The notes beneath the pieces were generated by a model, which did not search any database, had not been told where the DNA came from, and was given only the letters and a program-made list of their open reading frames with translations. This document shows positions 1 through 9,327 of a DNA stretch of 64,000 nucleotides, piece after piece. Source of the DNA: Archangium gephyra (GTDB lineage Bacteria; Myxococcota; Myxococcia; Myxococcales; Myxococcaceae); assembly GCF_001027285.1 (NCBI RefSeq), contig NZ_CP011509.1, positions 2,550,501 to 2,614,500 of the forward strand, read 5' to 3'. Within the stretch, counting starts at the first letter, position 1. The number at the start of each line of letters is the position of its first letter. Both the position numbers and the translations under genes were made by a program.

Positions 1-15
1 TCCCAGCCCCGCCCG

Positions 16-609
16 GTGATAGAGATACGCTTCGTGCGACGTTCCCTCCTCAGCCTCCTCGCCCTCCTGGCGGCCTGCACCCAGAAGCAGGCCACCGAAG
101 ATGCCTCCGCGCCTCCCGCCGTGGTGATGCATGGGGTGCGGCTGCGCTCGTACGACGGCAGCACCCTGTCCATGACGGGCGAGGCCGAGCTGGCCACGTG
201 GCAGCGCACGGGCGAGCTCACCGCCACCCGGGCCACCGTGCACGTGCCGGACCCGGGACAGGCGCAGGACGCCAGGAGCACCAAGGACGCCAGGAGCGCC
301 AAGAGCGCCAAGGGCGGCCAGCCGGCGGGGGGCACCACGGTGCGTGCGCAGCTCATGGAGGGCAACCCGGGCGCGCGGCAGCTGGTGGCCTCGGGAGACG
401 TGGAGGTGCGCACGGCCTCCGGCCTGGTGGCGCACACCCCGCGAGCCACTTATGACGGTAGCCAGCAGGTGGCGCGAGGCACGGAGGGTGTGGTGGTGAC
501 GGGACCGAATGGCCGCATGCGGGCGGACTCCTTCTCGCTGTCCTTCCCCACGGGACAGTTCGACTTCGAGGGCTCGGTGCAGACCATCGTCCAGGGGGCC
601 ACGCGGTGA
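16..609 (+). CDS. lptC: LptC-like LPS export lipoprotein
   Basis: Probable LptC, the inner-membrane anchored bridge component that passes lipopolysaccharide from the LptB2FG transporter to periplasmic LptA. The N-terminus has a short hydrophobic stretch ending in a lipobox-like LLAAC, so it may be a lipoprotein. The body is a beta-rich OstA/LptC-type domain with a low-complexity Ala/Lys/Ser insertion around residues 80-105. Identity rests mainly on position: its stop overlaps the start of the OstA-repeat gene, which overlaps the ABC ATPase. The start used is GTG at 16; GTG at 34 would place the basic residues directly before the hydrophobic core and is equally possible. Confidence 0.75.
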   Translation: MIEIRFVRRSLLSLLALLAACTQKQATEDASAPPAVVMHGVRLRSYDGSTLSMTGEAELATWQRTGELTATRATVHVPDPGQAQDARSTKDARSAKSAKGGQPAGGTTVRAQLMEGNPGARQLVASGDVEVRTASGLVAHTPRATYDGSQQVARGTEGVVVTGPNGRMRADSFSLSFPTGQFDFEGSVQTIVQGATR

Positions 610-1556
610 TTGAGTACCTGGTCACGGCCTTCTTCGTCGCCCAGCCGGTGCAGCCCGCCACGGCCACGGCCACCCCCAGCGTCAGCGCGGGCTCGCCTGT
701 CCCCAGCGCGGCCGCGGCGTCCCCCAAGGGGGGCGAGACGGAGATCACCTCCAAGCGGATGACCATCCTGCGCGATCAGTCCACCCTCATGTTCAAGGAG
801 GACGTGCGGGCCAGGCGCGAGTCGATGGACCTGCGGTGCGACGAGCTCACCGCGCACTACGCGCAGTACGCCGGCAAGTACACGGCGACGCGTGGCGAGT
901 GTGTGGGCAACGTGCGCGCGGTGGACGGCGAGCGCACCGCCCAGGGCGAGCGGGCGGACTTCGACGTGCCTGGCCGCCTGCTGGTGGTGACGGGCAACCC
1001 CGAGGCGCAGGACCCCGCGGCCCACCTCAAGGGCTCCGAGCTGCGCCTGATGCTGGGCAGCCAGAACTTCGAGGTGAAGGACGCCACCGTCACCTTCAAG
1101 TCGGCGCCCGTCGAGGTGAAGGGGGCTCCGCAGAATAACCCGGTGGTCATCACGTCCAAGCGGGTGTCCGGCACGCGCGCCCAGGCTGTCTTCTCGGGCG
1201 AGGTGTCGGTGAAGCACCGGACCATGGATTTGCGGTGCGACAAACTGACCGCCTACTACAACGGCACGCGCGAGGTGACGCGGGCCGATTGCGTGGGCAA
1301 CGTGCGCGCGGTGGATGGAGACCGCCGGGCGAAGGGCGAGCGGGCCCGCCTCAACGTCCCCACCGGCATGCTGGTGGTGACGGGCAACCCCGAGGCGGAG
1401 GATCCGATGATCCACTTCCGGGGCACACAGGTGCGCATGGCCCTGGGGGGCAAGAGCTTCGAGGGCGATGACGCCACCGTCGTCTTCAAGACGGCGCCCG
1501 TGAAGGAGCAGGAGCAGCGGCGCAAGGACAAGCCGGGGGGAACGAAGCAGCCATGA
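606..1556 (+). CDS. lptA: LptA/OstA-domain LPS transport protein
   Basis: Periplasmic LPS transport protein of the LptA/OstA family. The 316-aa product is longer than a usual LptA (about 185 aa) because it holds two copies of the OstA half (roughly residues 45-170 and 175-300). Both copies contain the pattern MDLRCD..TA.Y followed by [12 protein letters not shown](A/R) and [14 protein letters not shown] segments. It starts with GTG overlapping the lptC stop and ends overlapping the lptB start, so the three are translationally coupled. The duplicated unit could build a longer stretch of the periplasmic bridge on its own; that is inference. A weak N-terminal hydrophobic segment may act as signal peptide. 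Confidence 0.85.
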   Translation: MIEYLVTAFFVAQPVQPATATATPSVSAGSPVPSAAAASPKGGETEITSKRMTILRDQSTLMFKEDVRARRESMDLRCDELTAHYAQYAGKYTATRGECVGNVRAVDGERTAQGERADFDVPGRLLVVTGNPEAQDPAAHLKGSELRLMLGSQNFEVKDATVTFKSAPVEVKGAPQNNPVVITSKRVSGTRAQAVFSGEVSVKHRTMDLRCDKLTAYYNGTREVTRADCVGNVRAVDGDRRAKGERARLNVPTGMLVVTGNPEAEDPMIHFRGTQVRMALGGKSFEGDDATVVFKTAPVKEQEQRRKDKPGGTKQP

Positions 1557-2290
1557 CGAGCCATCTCCACGCAGAGGGTCTGCAGAAGAGCTTCCGCAAG
1601 CGCCGGGTGGTGCAGGGCGTGTCCTTCCACGTCGCGCAGGGCGAGGTGGTGGGGTTGCTCGGGCCCAACGGCGCCGGCAAGACGACGAGCTTCAACATGG
1701 TGGTGGGCCTGGTGCGGCCCGACGCGGGACGGGTGCGCGTGGACCACGAGGACCTCACGTCCCTGCCCATGCACCGCCGGGCCCTGCGCGGCCTGGGCTA
1801 CCTCCCGCAGGAGGCCTCCGTCTTCCGCAAGCTCACGGTGCACGAGAACTTCCTCTCCGTGCTGGAGCTGCAGAAGGGCCTGGACAAGGCCGCCCGCGAG
1901 CGCCGCGCCCGCGAGCTGCTGGAGGAGTTCGGCCTGAGCCACGTGGCCTACTCCTTCGGCGAGACGCTCTCCGGTGGCGAGCGCCGCCGCGCGGAGATCG
2001 CCCGCTCCCTCATCCCCAACCCCCGCTTCATCCTCTTCGACGAGCCCTTCGCCGGCGTGGACCCCATCAACGTGGGCGACCTCCAGCGGCAGATCGCCCA
2101 CCTGAAGTCCCGCGGCCTGGGCGTCCTCATCACCGACCACAACGTCCAGGACACCCTGGGCATCTGTGACCGCGCCTACATCATCGCACAGGGTGAAATC
2201 CTGGAGGAGGGCACCCCGCAGCAGATTGCCTCCTCGGCCCGGGCGCGGGCGGTGTACCTCGGGGAGCGATTCCGCTTGCAGTCGGTTTGA
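1553..2290 (+). CDS. lptB: LPS export ABC transporter ATPase LptB
   Basis: Cytoplasmic ATPase of the LptB2FG exporter. All ABC signatures are visible: Walker [10 protein letters not shown] near residue 36, a Q-loop in [13 protein letters not shown], the signature LSGGERRR, Walker [14 protein letters not shown] and the H-loop ITDHN. Length (245 aa) is normal for LptB. ATG overlaps the lptA stop (ATGA). This is the last gene of the lptCAB operon; rpoN follows after 261 nt, as in many proteobacteria. Confidence 0.95.
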   Translation: MTSHLHAEGLQKSFRKRRVVQGVSFHVAQGEVVGLLGPNGAGKTTSFNMVVGLVRPDAGRVRVDHEDLTSLPMHRRALRGLGYLPQEASVFRKLTVHENFLSVLELQKGLDKAARERRARELLEEFGLSHVAYSFGETLSGGERRRAEIARSLIPNPRFILFDEPFAGVDPINVGDLQRQIAHLKSRGLGVLITDHNVQDTLGICDRAYIIAQGEILEEGTPQQIASSARARAVYLGERFRLQSV

Positions 2291-2551
2291 GGGCCGAGAT
2301 TCCGGCCTCGGGGGGGACTCGTGGGGGGGCCGTGCTCGCTCGCCCCAGCGGGTCGGCACGTCCATTGCGCAACGTCTCCCCGTTGGACGGAGACAGTGCA
2401 AGTAGGCGGAATAAAAGAAGAATTTCACAAAATGCAAAGTGCGGGCCGGACTCTCGGACACTGGACGAAGTCAGGGGGCCTTGCTACTTTGGCACGGTCC
2501 TTGATGGCGGGCCGCCGTCGAGTCGATTGTTGAAACGGGCGGGAGATAGAA

Positions 2552-4066
2552 ATGGCGATGGAACTCAAGCAGAGCCTGAAGCTGTCGCAGCAGCTGGTGA
2601 TGACGCCCCAGCTGCAGCAGGCCATCAAGCTGCTGCAACTCTCGCGGATGGAGCTGCTGGAGCAGGTCCGCGAGGAGATGGACCAGAACCCCCTCCTGGA
2701 GCAGCCGGACGAGACGCCTTTTGGCGACACGTCCGATAAGGAGCCGGGCGAGGCCTCCATGGAGGCGGCGAACACGGAGATGCCGGCGGGGGTGGAAGCC
2801 CGGACCCCGGACTCGGCGCCCGAGTTCAAGGCGGACGGGGAAGGCCCGCCGGAGATCGACTGGGAGGCCTACCTCAACAGCTACCAGTTCAACGAGCCCA
2901 CGACCGCCTCCAACAAGGGCAACGTGGCCACCGAGGACATGCCTTCCTTCGAAGCCAACATGGTGGAGAAGGAGGATCTGGTCGACCACCTTCAGGAGCA
3001 GCTCGGGACGCTGCGGCTCAACGAGGCCGAGCGGCGCGTGGCGATGCTGATCCTGGGCAACCTGGACCATGACGGGTACCTGAAGCTGGACGATGTGGAG
3101 GGAGATCCGCTCATCCGCCTGGCCAACGAGGCGGACGTGCCCATGGGGCTGGCCGAGCGCACGCTGCGGCGCATCCAGAACCTGGAGCCCAAGGGCTGCG
3201 CGGCGAGAGACCTCCAGGAGTGCCTGCTCATCCAGGTGTCGGCGCTCAAGGACAAGCACGCGGCGCTGCTGGGCCTCATCATCAAGCGCCACATGAAGTA
3301 CCTCGAGAGCAAGAACCTTCCGGCGATCGCGAAGGACCTGAAGGTGCCGCTCGAGGAGGTGGTGGAGGCGTCCAAGCTGCTGCCCAAGCTGGATCCGAAG
3401 CCGGGCCGCAACTTCAGCGGGGACGACGCGCAGTACATCACCCCCGACGTGTTCGTCTACAAGATGGGCGAGGACGAGTACACGGTGGTGCTCAACGACG
3501 ACGGCCTGTCGAAGCTGCGGATCTCTGGCATGTACCGCAACGCGCTGAAGAGCGGCGGGGTGGGGCCGGGGCAGACGAAGGAGTTCATCCAGGAGAAGCT
3601 GCGCAGCGCGCAGTGGCTCATCCGCTCCATCCACCAGCGCCAGCGCACCATCTACAAGGTCACCGAGAGCATCGTGAAGTTCCAGAAGGACTTCCTGGAC
3701 CAGGGCATCGCGCACCTCAAGCCGCTGATCCTGCGGGACGTGGCCGAGGACATCGGGATGCACGAGTCCACGGTGTCGCGCGTGACGACGAACAAGTACG
3801 TGCACACCCCGCAGGGCATCTTCGAGCTGAAGTACTTCTTCAACTCGTCCATTGCCCGCGTGTCCGGTGAGGACACGGCGAGCGAGGCGGTGAAGCACCA
3901 CATCAAGCAGCTGGTGTCGCAGGAAGATCCGCGCAATCCGTACTCGGACCAGAAGATTGTCGAGCTGCTCAAGGCGCAGGGGACGGAGATCGCCCGGCGC
4001 ACGGTGGCCAAGTACCGCGAGGTGCTGGGCATCCTCCCGAGCAGCAAGCGCAAGCGCTACTTCTGA
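2552..4066 (+). CDS. rpoN: RNA polymerase sigma-54 factor
   Basis: Sigma-54, which directs RNA polymerase to -24/-12 promoters and needs bacterial enhancer-binding proteins. The glutamine-rich region I (LKQSLKLSQQLVMTPQLQQA) is at the N-terminus, an acidic linker covers residues 55-115, and the core-binding and DNA-binding domains follow. The RpoN box is present near the C-terminus as ARRTVAKYRE. At 504 aa it is the usual size. The preceding 260 nt carry an AT-rich patch (about 2408-2435) that may hold its promoter. The gene is convergent with the L,D-transpeptidase. Confidence 0.97.
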   Translation: MAMELKQSLKLSQQLVMTPQLQQAIKLLQLSRMELLEQVREEMDQNPLLEQPDETPFGDTSDKEPGEASMEAANTEMPAGVEARTPDSAPEFKADGEGPPEIDWEAYLNSYQFNEPTTASNKGNVATEDMPSFEANMVEKEDLVDHLQEQLGTLRLNEAERRVAMLILGNLDHDGYLKLDDVEGDPLIRLANEADVPMGLAERTLRRIQNLEPKGCAARDLQECLLIQVSALKDKHAALLGLIIKRHMKYLESKNLPAIAKDLKVPLEEVVEASKLLPKLDPKPGRNFSGDDAQYITPDVFVYKMGEDEYTVVLNDDGLSKLRISGMYRNALKSGGVGPGQTKEFIQEKLRSAQWLIRSIHQRQRTIYKVTESIVKFQKDFLDQGIAHLKPLILRDVAEDIGMHESTVSRVTTNKYVHTPQGIFELKYFFNSSIARVSGEDTASEAVKHHIKQLVSQEDPRNPYSDQKIVELLKAQGTEIARRTVAKYREVLGILPSSKRKRYF

Positions 4067-4100
4067 GCGCGGCTGTCCGAGCTGTCCCTGAGCCCATTTC

Positions 4101-4121
4101 CCCTCTCCCTCCGGGAGAGGG
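4101..4121. terminator. bidirectional hairpin between rpoN and ldt
   Basis: Perfect 9-bp inverted repeat CCCTCTCCC-TCC-GGGAGAGGG between two convergent genes. It is followed by GGGGTGAGGG, a pairing seen in dispersed hairpins of many high-GC genomes. It has no T-run, so it may act as a barrier or REP-like element rather than a classic terminator. Confidence 0.5.
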
Positions 4122-4217
4122 ACGGGGTGAGGGTGCCCGGTTCCCGGGTTGAGTCCCTGGCGCGCCCGAACCTGTGCCGGCGAGGCAAGCGTCTCGGAAA
4201 CCAGGCGCGGGGGACGC

Positions 4218-5099
4218 CTACTTGCGCGAAGCCACGGCGCCCGAGAGGTCCGGCATGCCCGTGGGGGTAGCGGGTGGGGCCTTCAGGTTCGGGTCGTTGA
4301 TGCTGTCGACGATGGCCACCATGTCCCCCACCTTCAGCGCGTCGTAGAGGGCGATGATGTCGGCGTTGTCGTGGCGGATGCACCCGTGCGACACGTCCTC
4401 GCCCTGATGGGCGGGGGCGCTGGTGCCGTGGAGCTCCTCGCCCGAGCGGGAGCCATCGGCCCACGAGAGGTCGATGATGCGGGGCCCGAAGACGGGTCCG
4501 CCCCACAGCTTCTTGCCGAGGGCGTGGGACTGGGCCTCGTTGAGCTTGCCCGTCACCTTCTTCAGGCCAGGGTCCGTCTGGGTGGCGCGAGTGCCCACGG
4601 CGTTGCCGAAGATGGACTGGAGCTTGCCCTGGGCGTCGAAGAGGAAGGTGCGGTGCTCGTTCTTCACGACCACGACGCGCACGGGCGTGCCCTTGTAGCG
4701 GGGAGCGGGCAGGTGCTGGCTCTGTCCGCGCTGTCCCGGAGGAGGGGCGAGCGCATCGAGGGCGCGCAGGGTGGCGGCGTCCACCTTGCCGGTGGCCTGC
4801 ACCGCGGGGAAGGCCGAGCGGGCATGCACCTGGAAGTTGCGCACGGCCTTGGTCGACTGCGCGCCGAAGGAGCCATCCGCGCCTCCGGGTACGCTGAAGC
4901 CCATGTCGGCGAGGGCCTGCTGCACGGCGAGTACGCCCGGTCCCTTCGAGCCCACGCCGAGCGAAGTCTGTCCAGCGAGCACTCCTGTCAGCTCCGGTGG
5001 GTGGATGAAGCGCTCGTTGCGCGGAGGCGTCTGACCGCCAGCAACGGCGGAAGGTGCGGCGGCGGGAGGAGTCGAGGAGCCAGCGGAATCAGTGGTCAT
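4218..5099 (-). CDS. L,D-transpeptidase (YkuD) with peptidoglycan-binding domain
   Basis: Cell-wall cross-linking or lipoprotein-attaching enzyme of the YkuD family. A PG_binding_1-type domain (about residues 45-110, with VLAVQQALADMGF and GSFGAQSTKAVRNFQ) precedes a YkuD domain. The active-site motif SHGCIRH supplies the Cys nucleophile, with an upstream His in HGTSAP. I see no clear signal peptide from the ATG chosen at 5099; an open frame continues upstream but reads as low-complexity and overlaps the next gene on the same strand. Export could be by another route. Confidence 0.88.
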   Translation of the reverse strand: MTTDSAGSSTPPAAAPSAVAGGQTPPRNERFIHPPELTGVLAGQTSLGVGSKGPGVLAVQQALADMGFSVPGGADGSFGAQSTKAVRNFQVHARSAFPAVQATGKVDAATLRALDALAPPPGQRGQSQHLPAPRYKGTPVRVVVVKNEHRTFLFDAQGKLQSIFGNAVGTRATQTDPGLKKVTGKLNEAQSHALGKKLWGGPVFGPRIIDLSWADGSRSGEELHGTSAPAHQGEDVSHGCIRHDNADIIALYDALKVGDMVAIVDSINDPNLKAPPATPTGMPDLSGAVASRK

Positions 5100-5140
5100 G
5101 GAGAGCACCCGGGGTCGCGGGAGAGCGGTGGCCTTCGAGT

Positions 5141-6253
5141 CTAGCTCTCCCGGTGGTGGCGGAGACACCCATCGAGCGCGTCCTCCAGCAGGCCCACTCG
5201 GATGGAGGGGAGGTAGAGACGCTCCGCCCGCTGGCGGCCCGCGTGCCCCAGGGCCTGCCTCGCTCCGGAGTCCGCCACCCAGCGCGTGAGCACTTCCGCG
5301 AGGGCGTCCGCCCGGGGCGCCACCCGGGCTCCACACGTCTCGTCGACGATCTCCCGCGCCCCGCCCATGTCCGTCGTCAGCACGGGCAGGCCCGCGTACA
5401 TCGCCTCGACGAAGACGATGCCGAAGCCCTCGGGGACCACGTTGGGGTGGCAGAACAGGTCCGCTCCGGCGAACAGCCGCGGCACGTCCGTGCGCTGGCC
5501 GAGGAAGCGCACCCGGTCCGTCAGCCCCCACTGCGCCGCCTGGGCGCGCAGGCGCTCCACATAGGCCTGCTCCTCCGGGCGTTGCGCGCCTCCCACCACC
5601 AGGCACTCCCACGCCGCGTCGCGCCCCAGCCGCGCCAGGGCCTCCAGCAACAGCGCGTGCCCCTTGCCCGGCTCCATCCGGCTCAGCTGGAGGATGACCA
5701 CCGTTGCCTCGGCGATGCCCAACTCCCGGCGCACGGCCTCGCGCACCCCAGGCTCCTTCGGGGTGCGGTCCTCGACGGGACAGCCAGCGACGAGCGGCGT
5801 GGGCCGGGGCACCAGGGCCGAGACGGACCCGGCCGTGAACTCCGAGTTGGTGAGAAACGCATCCGGAGGAAACCGCGCCATCAACCGGTCCAGCGGGTGG
5901 TGGGGGTCCACCCGGCTGTGCACGAAGAGCGCCTGCCGGTAGCCGAGCAGTGCCGGGGCCGCGACGAGCTTCAGCCACGTGGAGTGGTACACCACCAGGT
6001 CCGGGCTCCACGCGCGCAGCAGCCGGCGCAGCCGCAATTGGGGCCCGACGAGCGTCCACGGCCGTCCCAGCCGCGCCGGGCCGAGCACCTCCACCGAGGC
6101 TCCCGCCGCTCGCAGCTCCGTGGCCAGCCGGCCCTCGAAGAACAGCGCGAAGCAGTGCTCCAGCCGCCGAGGCGACTTCGCCAGCGTCACCAGGAAGGTC
6201 TCCACGCCTCCGTACAGGTTTCCCGCCGCCAGATGGAGCACTCGCCCGGCCAC
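5141..6253 (-). CDS. GT4-family glycosyltransferase
   Basis: Retaining GT-B glycosyltransferase, probably acting on a cell-surface polysaccharide or a glycolipid. The N-terminal domain opens with VLHLAAGNLYGGVETF, typical of GT4 acceptor domains. The C-terminal domain has LQLSRMEPGKGHALLLEAL and the donor-binding EGFGIVFVEAMYAGLPVL with its E-x7-E arrangement. The start is GTG at 6253, 24 nt after the upstream reductase stop. The frame stays open further 5' but overlaps that gene, so the shorter start is preferred. Donor and acceptor cannot be named. Confidence 0.85.
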   Translation of the reverse strand: MAGRVLHLAAGNLYGGVETFLVTLAKSPRRLEHCFALFFEGRLATELRAAGASVEVLGPARLGRPWTLVGPQLRLRRLLRAWSPDLVVYHSTWLKLVAAPALLGYRQALFVHSRVDPHHPLDRLMARFPPDAFLTNSEFTAGSVSALVPRPTPLVAGCPVEDRTPKEPGVREAVRRELGIAEATVVILQLSRMEPGKGHALLLEALARLGRDAAWECLVVGGAQRPEEQAYVERLRAQAAQWGLTDRVRFLGQRTDVPRLFAGADLFCHPNVVPEGFGIVFVEAMYAGLPVLTTDMGGAREIVDETCGARVAPRADALAEVLTRWVADSGARQALGHAGRQRAERLYLPSIRVGLLEDALDGCLRHHRES

Positions 6254-6276
6254 ATTGCCTCCCTCGCCGCCGCGTC

Positions 6277-7302
6277 CTACTCCCTCCCCGAGGGCTCCGG
6301 CGCGACGCGAATCATCCGCTTGCCGATGTTGGCCCCGTGCAGCTGGCCCATCAAGGCCCGCGGCGCGTTCTGCAGCCCGTCGATGATGTCCTCGCGCACC
6401 TTCAGCCGTCCCTCGGCCACCCAGCCCGCCAGGGCCTGCTCGGCCTGTCTCCGGCGGCCGTAGTAATCCAGGACGATGAAGCCCTCCAGGCGCAGGCGGC
6501 GGATGGCCAGCAGGCCCGGAACGCCGAGCAGCCTCGGGGGCGGCGTGTCGGTGTCGAGGATGGACATGACGCCGCAGCAGACGATGCGCCCGTGTGTCTT
6601 CATCCGGAACAGCGCCGCCTGGAACACCGCGCCGCCCACGTTGTCGAAGTAGACGTCCACGCCCTCGGGGCAACAGGCCGCCAGCCGCTCGGAGAGGTCC
6701 CCGGACTGGTAGTCGATGGCCGCGTCGAAGCCGAGCTCCTCCGTGAGCCAGCGGCACTTCTCCGGGCCTCCGGCGATGCCGAGGACGCGGCACCCGTGGA
6801 GCTTCGCGATCTGCCCGGCGAACGAGCCCACCGCTCCCGCCGCCGCCGATACGAGCACCGTCTCCCCGGCACGTATCTTCCCGACCTCCAGCATGCCGAA
6901 GTACGCCGTCTTGCCCGTCACCCCGAGCACGCTCATCCAGTGGGACAGGGGCTTGCGCGGCTCCAGCGTGTGGAGCGCGTCCGCTGGGAGCACGGCGTAG
7001 TCCTGCCAGCCGCCCTCACACTCGACGAGGTCTCCGGGGCGGAAGCGCGCGTCCCTCGAGTCCACCACCTCGTTGAGCGTGAACCCGGCCACCACCTCGC
7101 CCAGGCCGATGGGCGGACGGTAGGTGGGATCGGGGAACATCCACGCCCGGTTGGCCGGATCGATGGAGAGATAGACGGTGCGCGTCAGCACCTCTCCGGG
7201 GCCGGGCTCGGGCACCGGGGCCTCGCGGTAGTCGAAGTCGGACTCACGCAGCCGGCCCTCGGGCCTGCGCGCCAGGAGGAACTGGCGGTTGATGGCGGGC
7301 AT
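6277..7302 (-). CDS. NADP-dependent oxidoreductase, MDR superfamily (CurA/leukotriene reductase type)
   Basis: Zinc-independent medium-chain reductase that typically reduces the C=C bond of enones. The 341-aa protein begins MPAINRQFLLARRPEG after a strong ribosome site (GGAAAGGAG). The opening RPEG and the DPANRAWM motif are characteristic of the CurA-like group. The nucleotide-binding motif is SAAAGAVGSFAGQ and the segment FDNVGG follows, as in prostaglandin reductases. No structural zinc cysteines are seen. It is probably co-transcribed with the downstream glycosyltransferase, although the functions show no obvious link. Confidence 0.9.
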   Translation of the reverse strand: MPAINRQFLLARRPEGRLRESDFDYREAPVPEPGPGEVLTRTVYLSIDPANRAWMFPDPTYRPPIGLGEVVAGFTLNEVVDSRDARFRPGDLVECEGGWQDYAVLPADALHTLEPRKPLSHWMSVLGVTGKTAYFGMLEVGKIRAGETVLVSAAAGAVGSFAGQIAKLHGCRVLGIAGGPEKCRWLTEELGFDAAIDYQSGDLSERLAACCPEGVDVYFDNVGGAVFQAALFRMKTHGRIVCCGVMSILDTDTPPPRLLGVPGLLAIRRLRLEGFIVLDYYGRRRQAEQALAGWVAEGRLKVREDIIDGLQNAPRALMGQLHGANIGKRMIRVAPEPSGRE

Positions 7303-7453
7303 GCCGTGTGTCTCCTTTCCGGTTCCAGGAGGGAGGCGCCGGGACGCGGCGTGTGATGGGCCTTCGAGGGTGGGCTTCGCCCGTCCGCCCGGCTGGCGCG
7401 GGAGGAGGCGTCGCGGACCGGGCCATTCCGGAGGGTGGTGGTAGGGTGGCGCG

Positions 7454-8227
7454 ATGGCTTCCGCTTCCTCTCTTCGTTTCGCCGTGGGCGCGCTCGCCGC
7501 GTGGGGGCTGCTCGCCGGCTGTGGCCGCACCGTGGCCCAGCCCGCCACCCTCGTGGACCTGAAGGACCGCACCCTGAAGTTCACCCTCACGGACGTGGAC
7601 TCCCTCGAGCGGGACTCCACCGTGGGCGCGCACCGCTTCACCCTCGTGTTCTCCGAGGGCCTCTCCTGCGCCCAGCTCGCGAACGGCGTCACCGCCACGC
7701 TCAATGGCCAGCCCATGAAGCTCGAGCCCGGGGGCGTGCCCGACACCGGTGTCGGCGGGCGCGAGGTGTGCGAGTCGCCGCGTGCCACCTTCGACTTCGA
7801 CCCCGAGCGCTGGGACAGCGAGCCCACCGAGGACCTCCGCATCATCCTCCAGGACGACACCCACTCGATGGTGCTCGTCCTGCGCGATGCCAAGGCCAAG
7901 CGGCGCTTCCTGCGCGAGAGCGGCGTCCCGGGCACCCTGCGGCGCGGACAGACCTATGCCTACGTATGGCTGCCCGAGACGGATGTGCTCCAGGGGCCCG
8001 CGAAGGCCAGCCTCATCCACAAGAACAGCGGCGCCCTGGGCGTGCTGGACGTGCGGCAGGAGGGCAACACGGCCCGCTTCACCGTCCCCTCCGAGACGGT
8101 GGAGGGCCAGTACCTGCTGCGGCTGAGCGGCACCGCCGTCGCGCAGGTGCTCTCCTGCGAGGGCGTGGCCGGCTGCGAGGGCGGCCTCTTCCACTCGGGG
8201 GACGTGGACGTGACCGTCAGTCCCTGA
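7454..8227 (+). CDS. putative lipoprotein, unknown function
   Basis: The 257-aa product has a lipoprotein signal (AWGLLAGC, Cys about residue 23). The mature part is predicted beta-rich, with segments such as FTLVFSEGLSCAQLANGV and YVWLPETDVLQGPAKASLIHKN. I recognise no enzymatic motif. A 150-nt gap separates it from the divergent reductase. It is followed by two G/C-rich hairpins, so it is probably a single-gene unit. Confidence 0.7.
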   Translation: MASASSLRFAVGALAAWGLLAGCGRTVAQPATLVDLKDRTLKFTLTDVDSLERDSTVGAHRFTLVFSEGLSCAQLANGVTATLNGQPMKLEPGGVPDTGVGGREVCESPRATFDFDPERWDSEPTEDLRIILQDDTHSMVLVLRDAKAKRRFLRESGVPGTLRRGQTYAYVWLPETDVLQGPAKASLIHKNSGALGVLDVRQEGNTARFTVPSETVEGQYLLRLSGTAVAQVLSCEGVAGCEGGLFHSGDVDVTVSP

Positions 8228-8232
8228 GCCCG

Positions 8233-8275
8233 CTCGCCTTCCTGGCGAGGGTTCCTCCCCCGGCGGTTGCCGGGG
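8233..8275 (+). terminator. tandem hairpins after lipoprotein gene
   Basis: Two stem-loops directly follow the stop codon: CTCGCC/GGCGAG (8233-8249) and CCCCGGC-GGTT-GCCGGGG (8258-8275). A third CCCCAC/GTGGGG pair lies near 8285-8300. There is no U-tract. Confidence 0.5.
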
Positions 8276-8327
8276 TCCCGCCCGCTCCCCACCGTGGGGA
8301 GGGTAGGCAACCCGAGAGGACCCCTCC

Positions 8328-9206
8328 ATGGCTCAGAAGAATCCGCGCGAAGCAGGACCCAAGCCCCCCATGCCTCCCCAGGAGCAGCAGGCGCCTGGAC
8401 TCGAGGGCCAGATGACGCCCGAGCCGGACTACGGCCTCACGAGCTACAAGGGGCTCGGCCGGTTGAAGGACCGGGTGGTGCTCATCACCGGTGGGGACAG
8501 CGGCATCGGCCGCGCGGTGTGCCTGGCCTTCGCGCGTGAAGGCGCGGACGTGGCCTTCGCGTACCTCAACGAGGATCCGGACGCCGAGGTGACGCGCAAG
8601 GTGGTCGAGGACTCGGGCCACCAGGTGCTCGCGCTCAAGGGGGACATCACGGACGAAAGCGTGTGCCGCCGCATCATCGAGGACACGGTGAAGCGCTTCG
8701 GCCGCATCGACGTGCTCGTCAACAACGCGGCCTACCAGGGCAAGAAGGTGGAGAAGTTCGAGGAGCTCACGGCCGAGCGTGTCGAGCGCACCTTCCGCAC
8801 CAACATCATCGCGATGTTCAACCTGGTGCGCTACGCGCTGCCGCACATGAAGGCGGGGGCCTCCATCATCAACACGGCGTCCATCCAGGCCTACAACCCG
8901 TCGCCGGGCATCCTCGACTACGCCTGCACCAAGGGCGCCATCGTCACCTTCACCAAGGGGCTGGCGCAGGAGCTCATCGAGCGCGGCATCCGCGTCAACT
9001 GCGTGGCGCCGGGCCCGGTGTGGACGCCGCTCATCCCGCAGTCCTTCAACGCCGAGAAGGTGAAGAAGTTCGGCGAGCAGTCGCCCATGGGCCGGGCTGC
9101 GCAGCCGGTGGAGCTCGCGCCTTCGTATGTGTTCCTGGCCTCGGACGAGTCGCGCTACGTGAACGGGGAGATCCTCGGCGTCACGGGCGGACAGATCCTC
9201 GCCTGA
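8328..9206 (+). CDS. SDR family oxidoreductase (YghA-like)
   Basis: NAD(P)-dependent short-chain dehydrogenase, 292 aa. The Rossmann motif TGGDSGIGRAV is at about residue 55 after a Pro-rich N-terminal extension. VNNAAYQG, a catalytic Ser in NTASIQAYN and the YACTK (Tyr-x3-Lys) pair follow. The C-terminal VNGEILGVTGGQ is the usual end. The extended N-terminus (GLEGQMTPEPD..) matches the glutaldehyde/general-stress group typified by YghA and YdaD. Its substrate is not evident. Confidence 0.92.
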   Translation: MAQKNPREAGPKPPMPPQEQQAPGLEGQMTPEPDYGLTSYKGLGRLKDRVVLITGGDSGIGRAVCLAFAREGADVAFAYLNEDPDAEVTRKVVEDSGHQVLALKGDITDESVCRRIIEDTVKRFGRIDVLVNNAAYQGKKVEKFEELTAERVERTFRTNIIAMFNLVRYALPHMKAGASIINTASIQAYNPSPGILDYACTKGAIVTFTKGLAQELIERGIRVNCVAPGPVWTPLIPQSFNAEKVKKFGEQSPMGRAAQPVELAPSYVFLASDESRYVNGEILGVTGGQILA

Positions 9207-9230
9207 GCAGCGCGGCCGCGCGTGGGTGGC

Positions 9231-9259
9231 GGCGGGTTCGATTCCCGCCGCTTCCACTA
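9231..9259 (+). other. 3' tRNA/tmRNA fragment (possible att remnant)
   Basis: A complete T-arm (stem GCGGG/CCCGC, loop TTCGATT) is followed by a 7-nt acceptor strand CGCTTCC, A and then CTA. No matching 5' half lies within 150 nt upstream, because that sequence is the SDR coding region. It therefore looks like the 3' end of a tRNA or tmRNA left by integration. Accessory DNA begins immediately after it. Confidence 0.55.
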
Positions 9260-9261
9260 AA

Positions 9262-9327
9262 CGTGGGCAACCCCAGGTGCTCCAGAATCGTGCGCACCCC
9301 TGCTGCCCCCTTCACGTACGCCAACAC
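9262..9327 (-). mobile_element. IS91-like transposase relic (C-terminal fragment)
   Basis: On the minus strand this encodes VLAYVKGAAGVRTILEHLGL, which I recognise as the C-terminal tail of IS91/IS801-type transposases of delta-proteobacteria. Only about 22 codons remain. The same tail recurs as relics elsewhere in this window. Confidence 0.6.

Noticed and set aside
450..1415. Long minus-strand frame opposite lptA
   Set aside because: Low-complexity Ala/Gly/His/Arg protein typical of antisense to high-GC genes; no ribosome site and the plus strand holds a recognised family.
2471..3901. 476-codon minus-strand frame opposite rpoN
   Set aside because: Shadow of the rpoN coding frame; Leu/Arg/His/Gln-rich with no domain.
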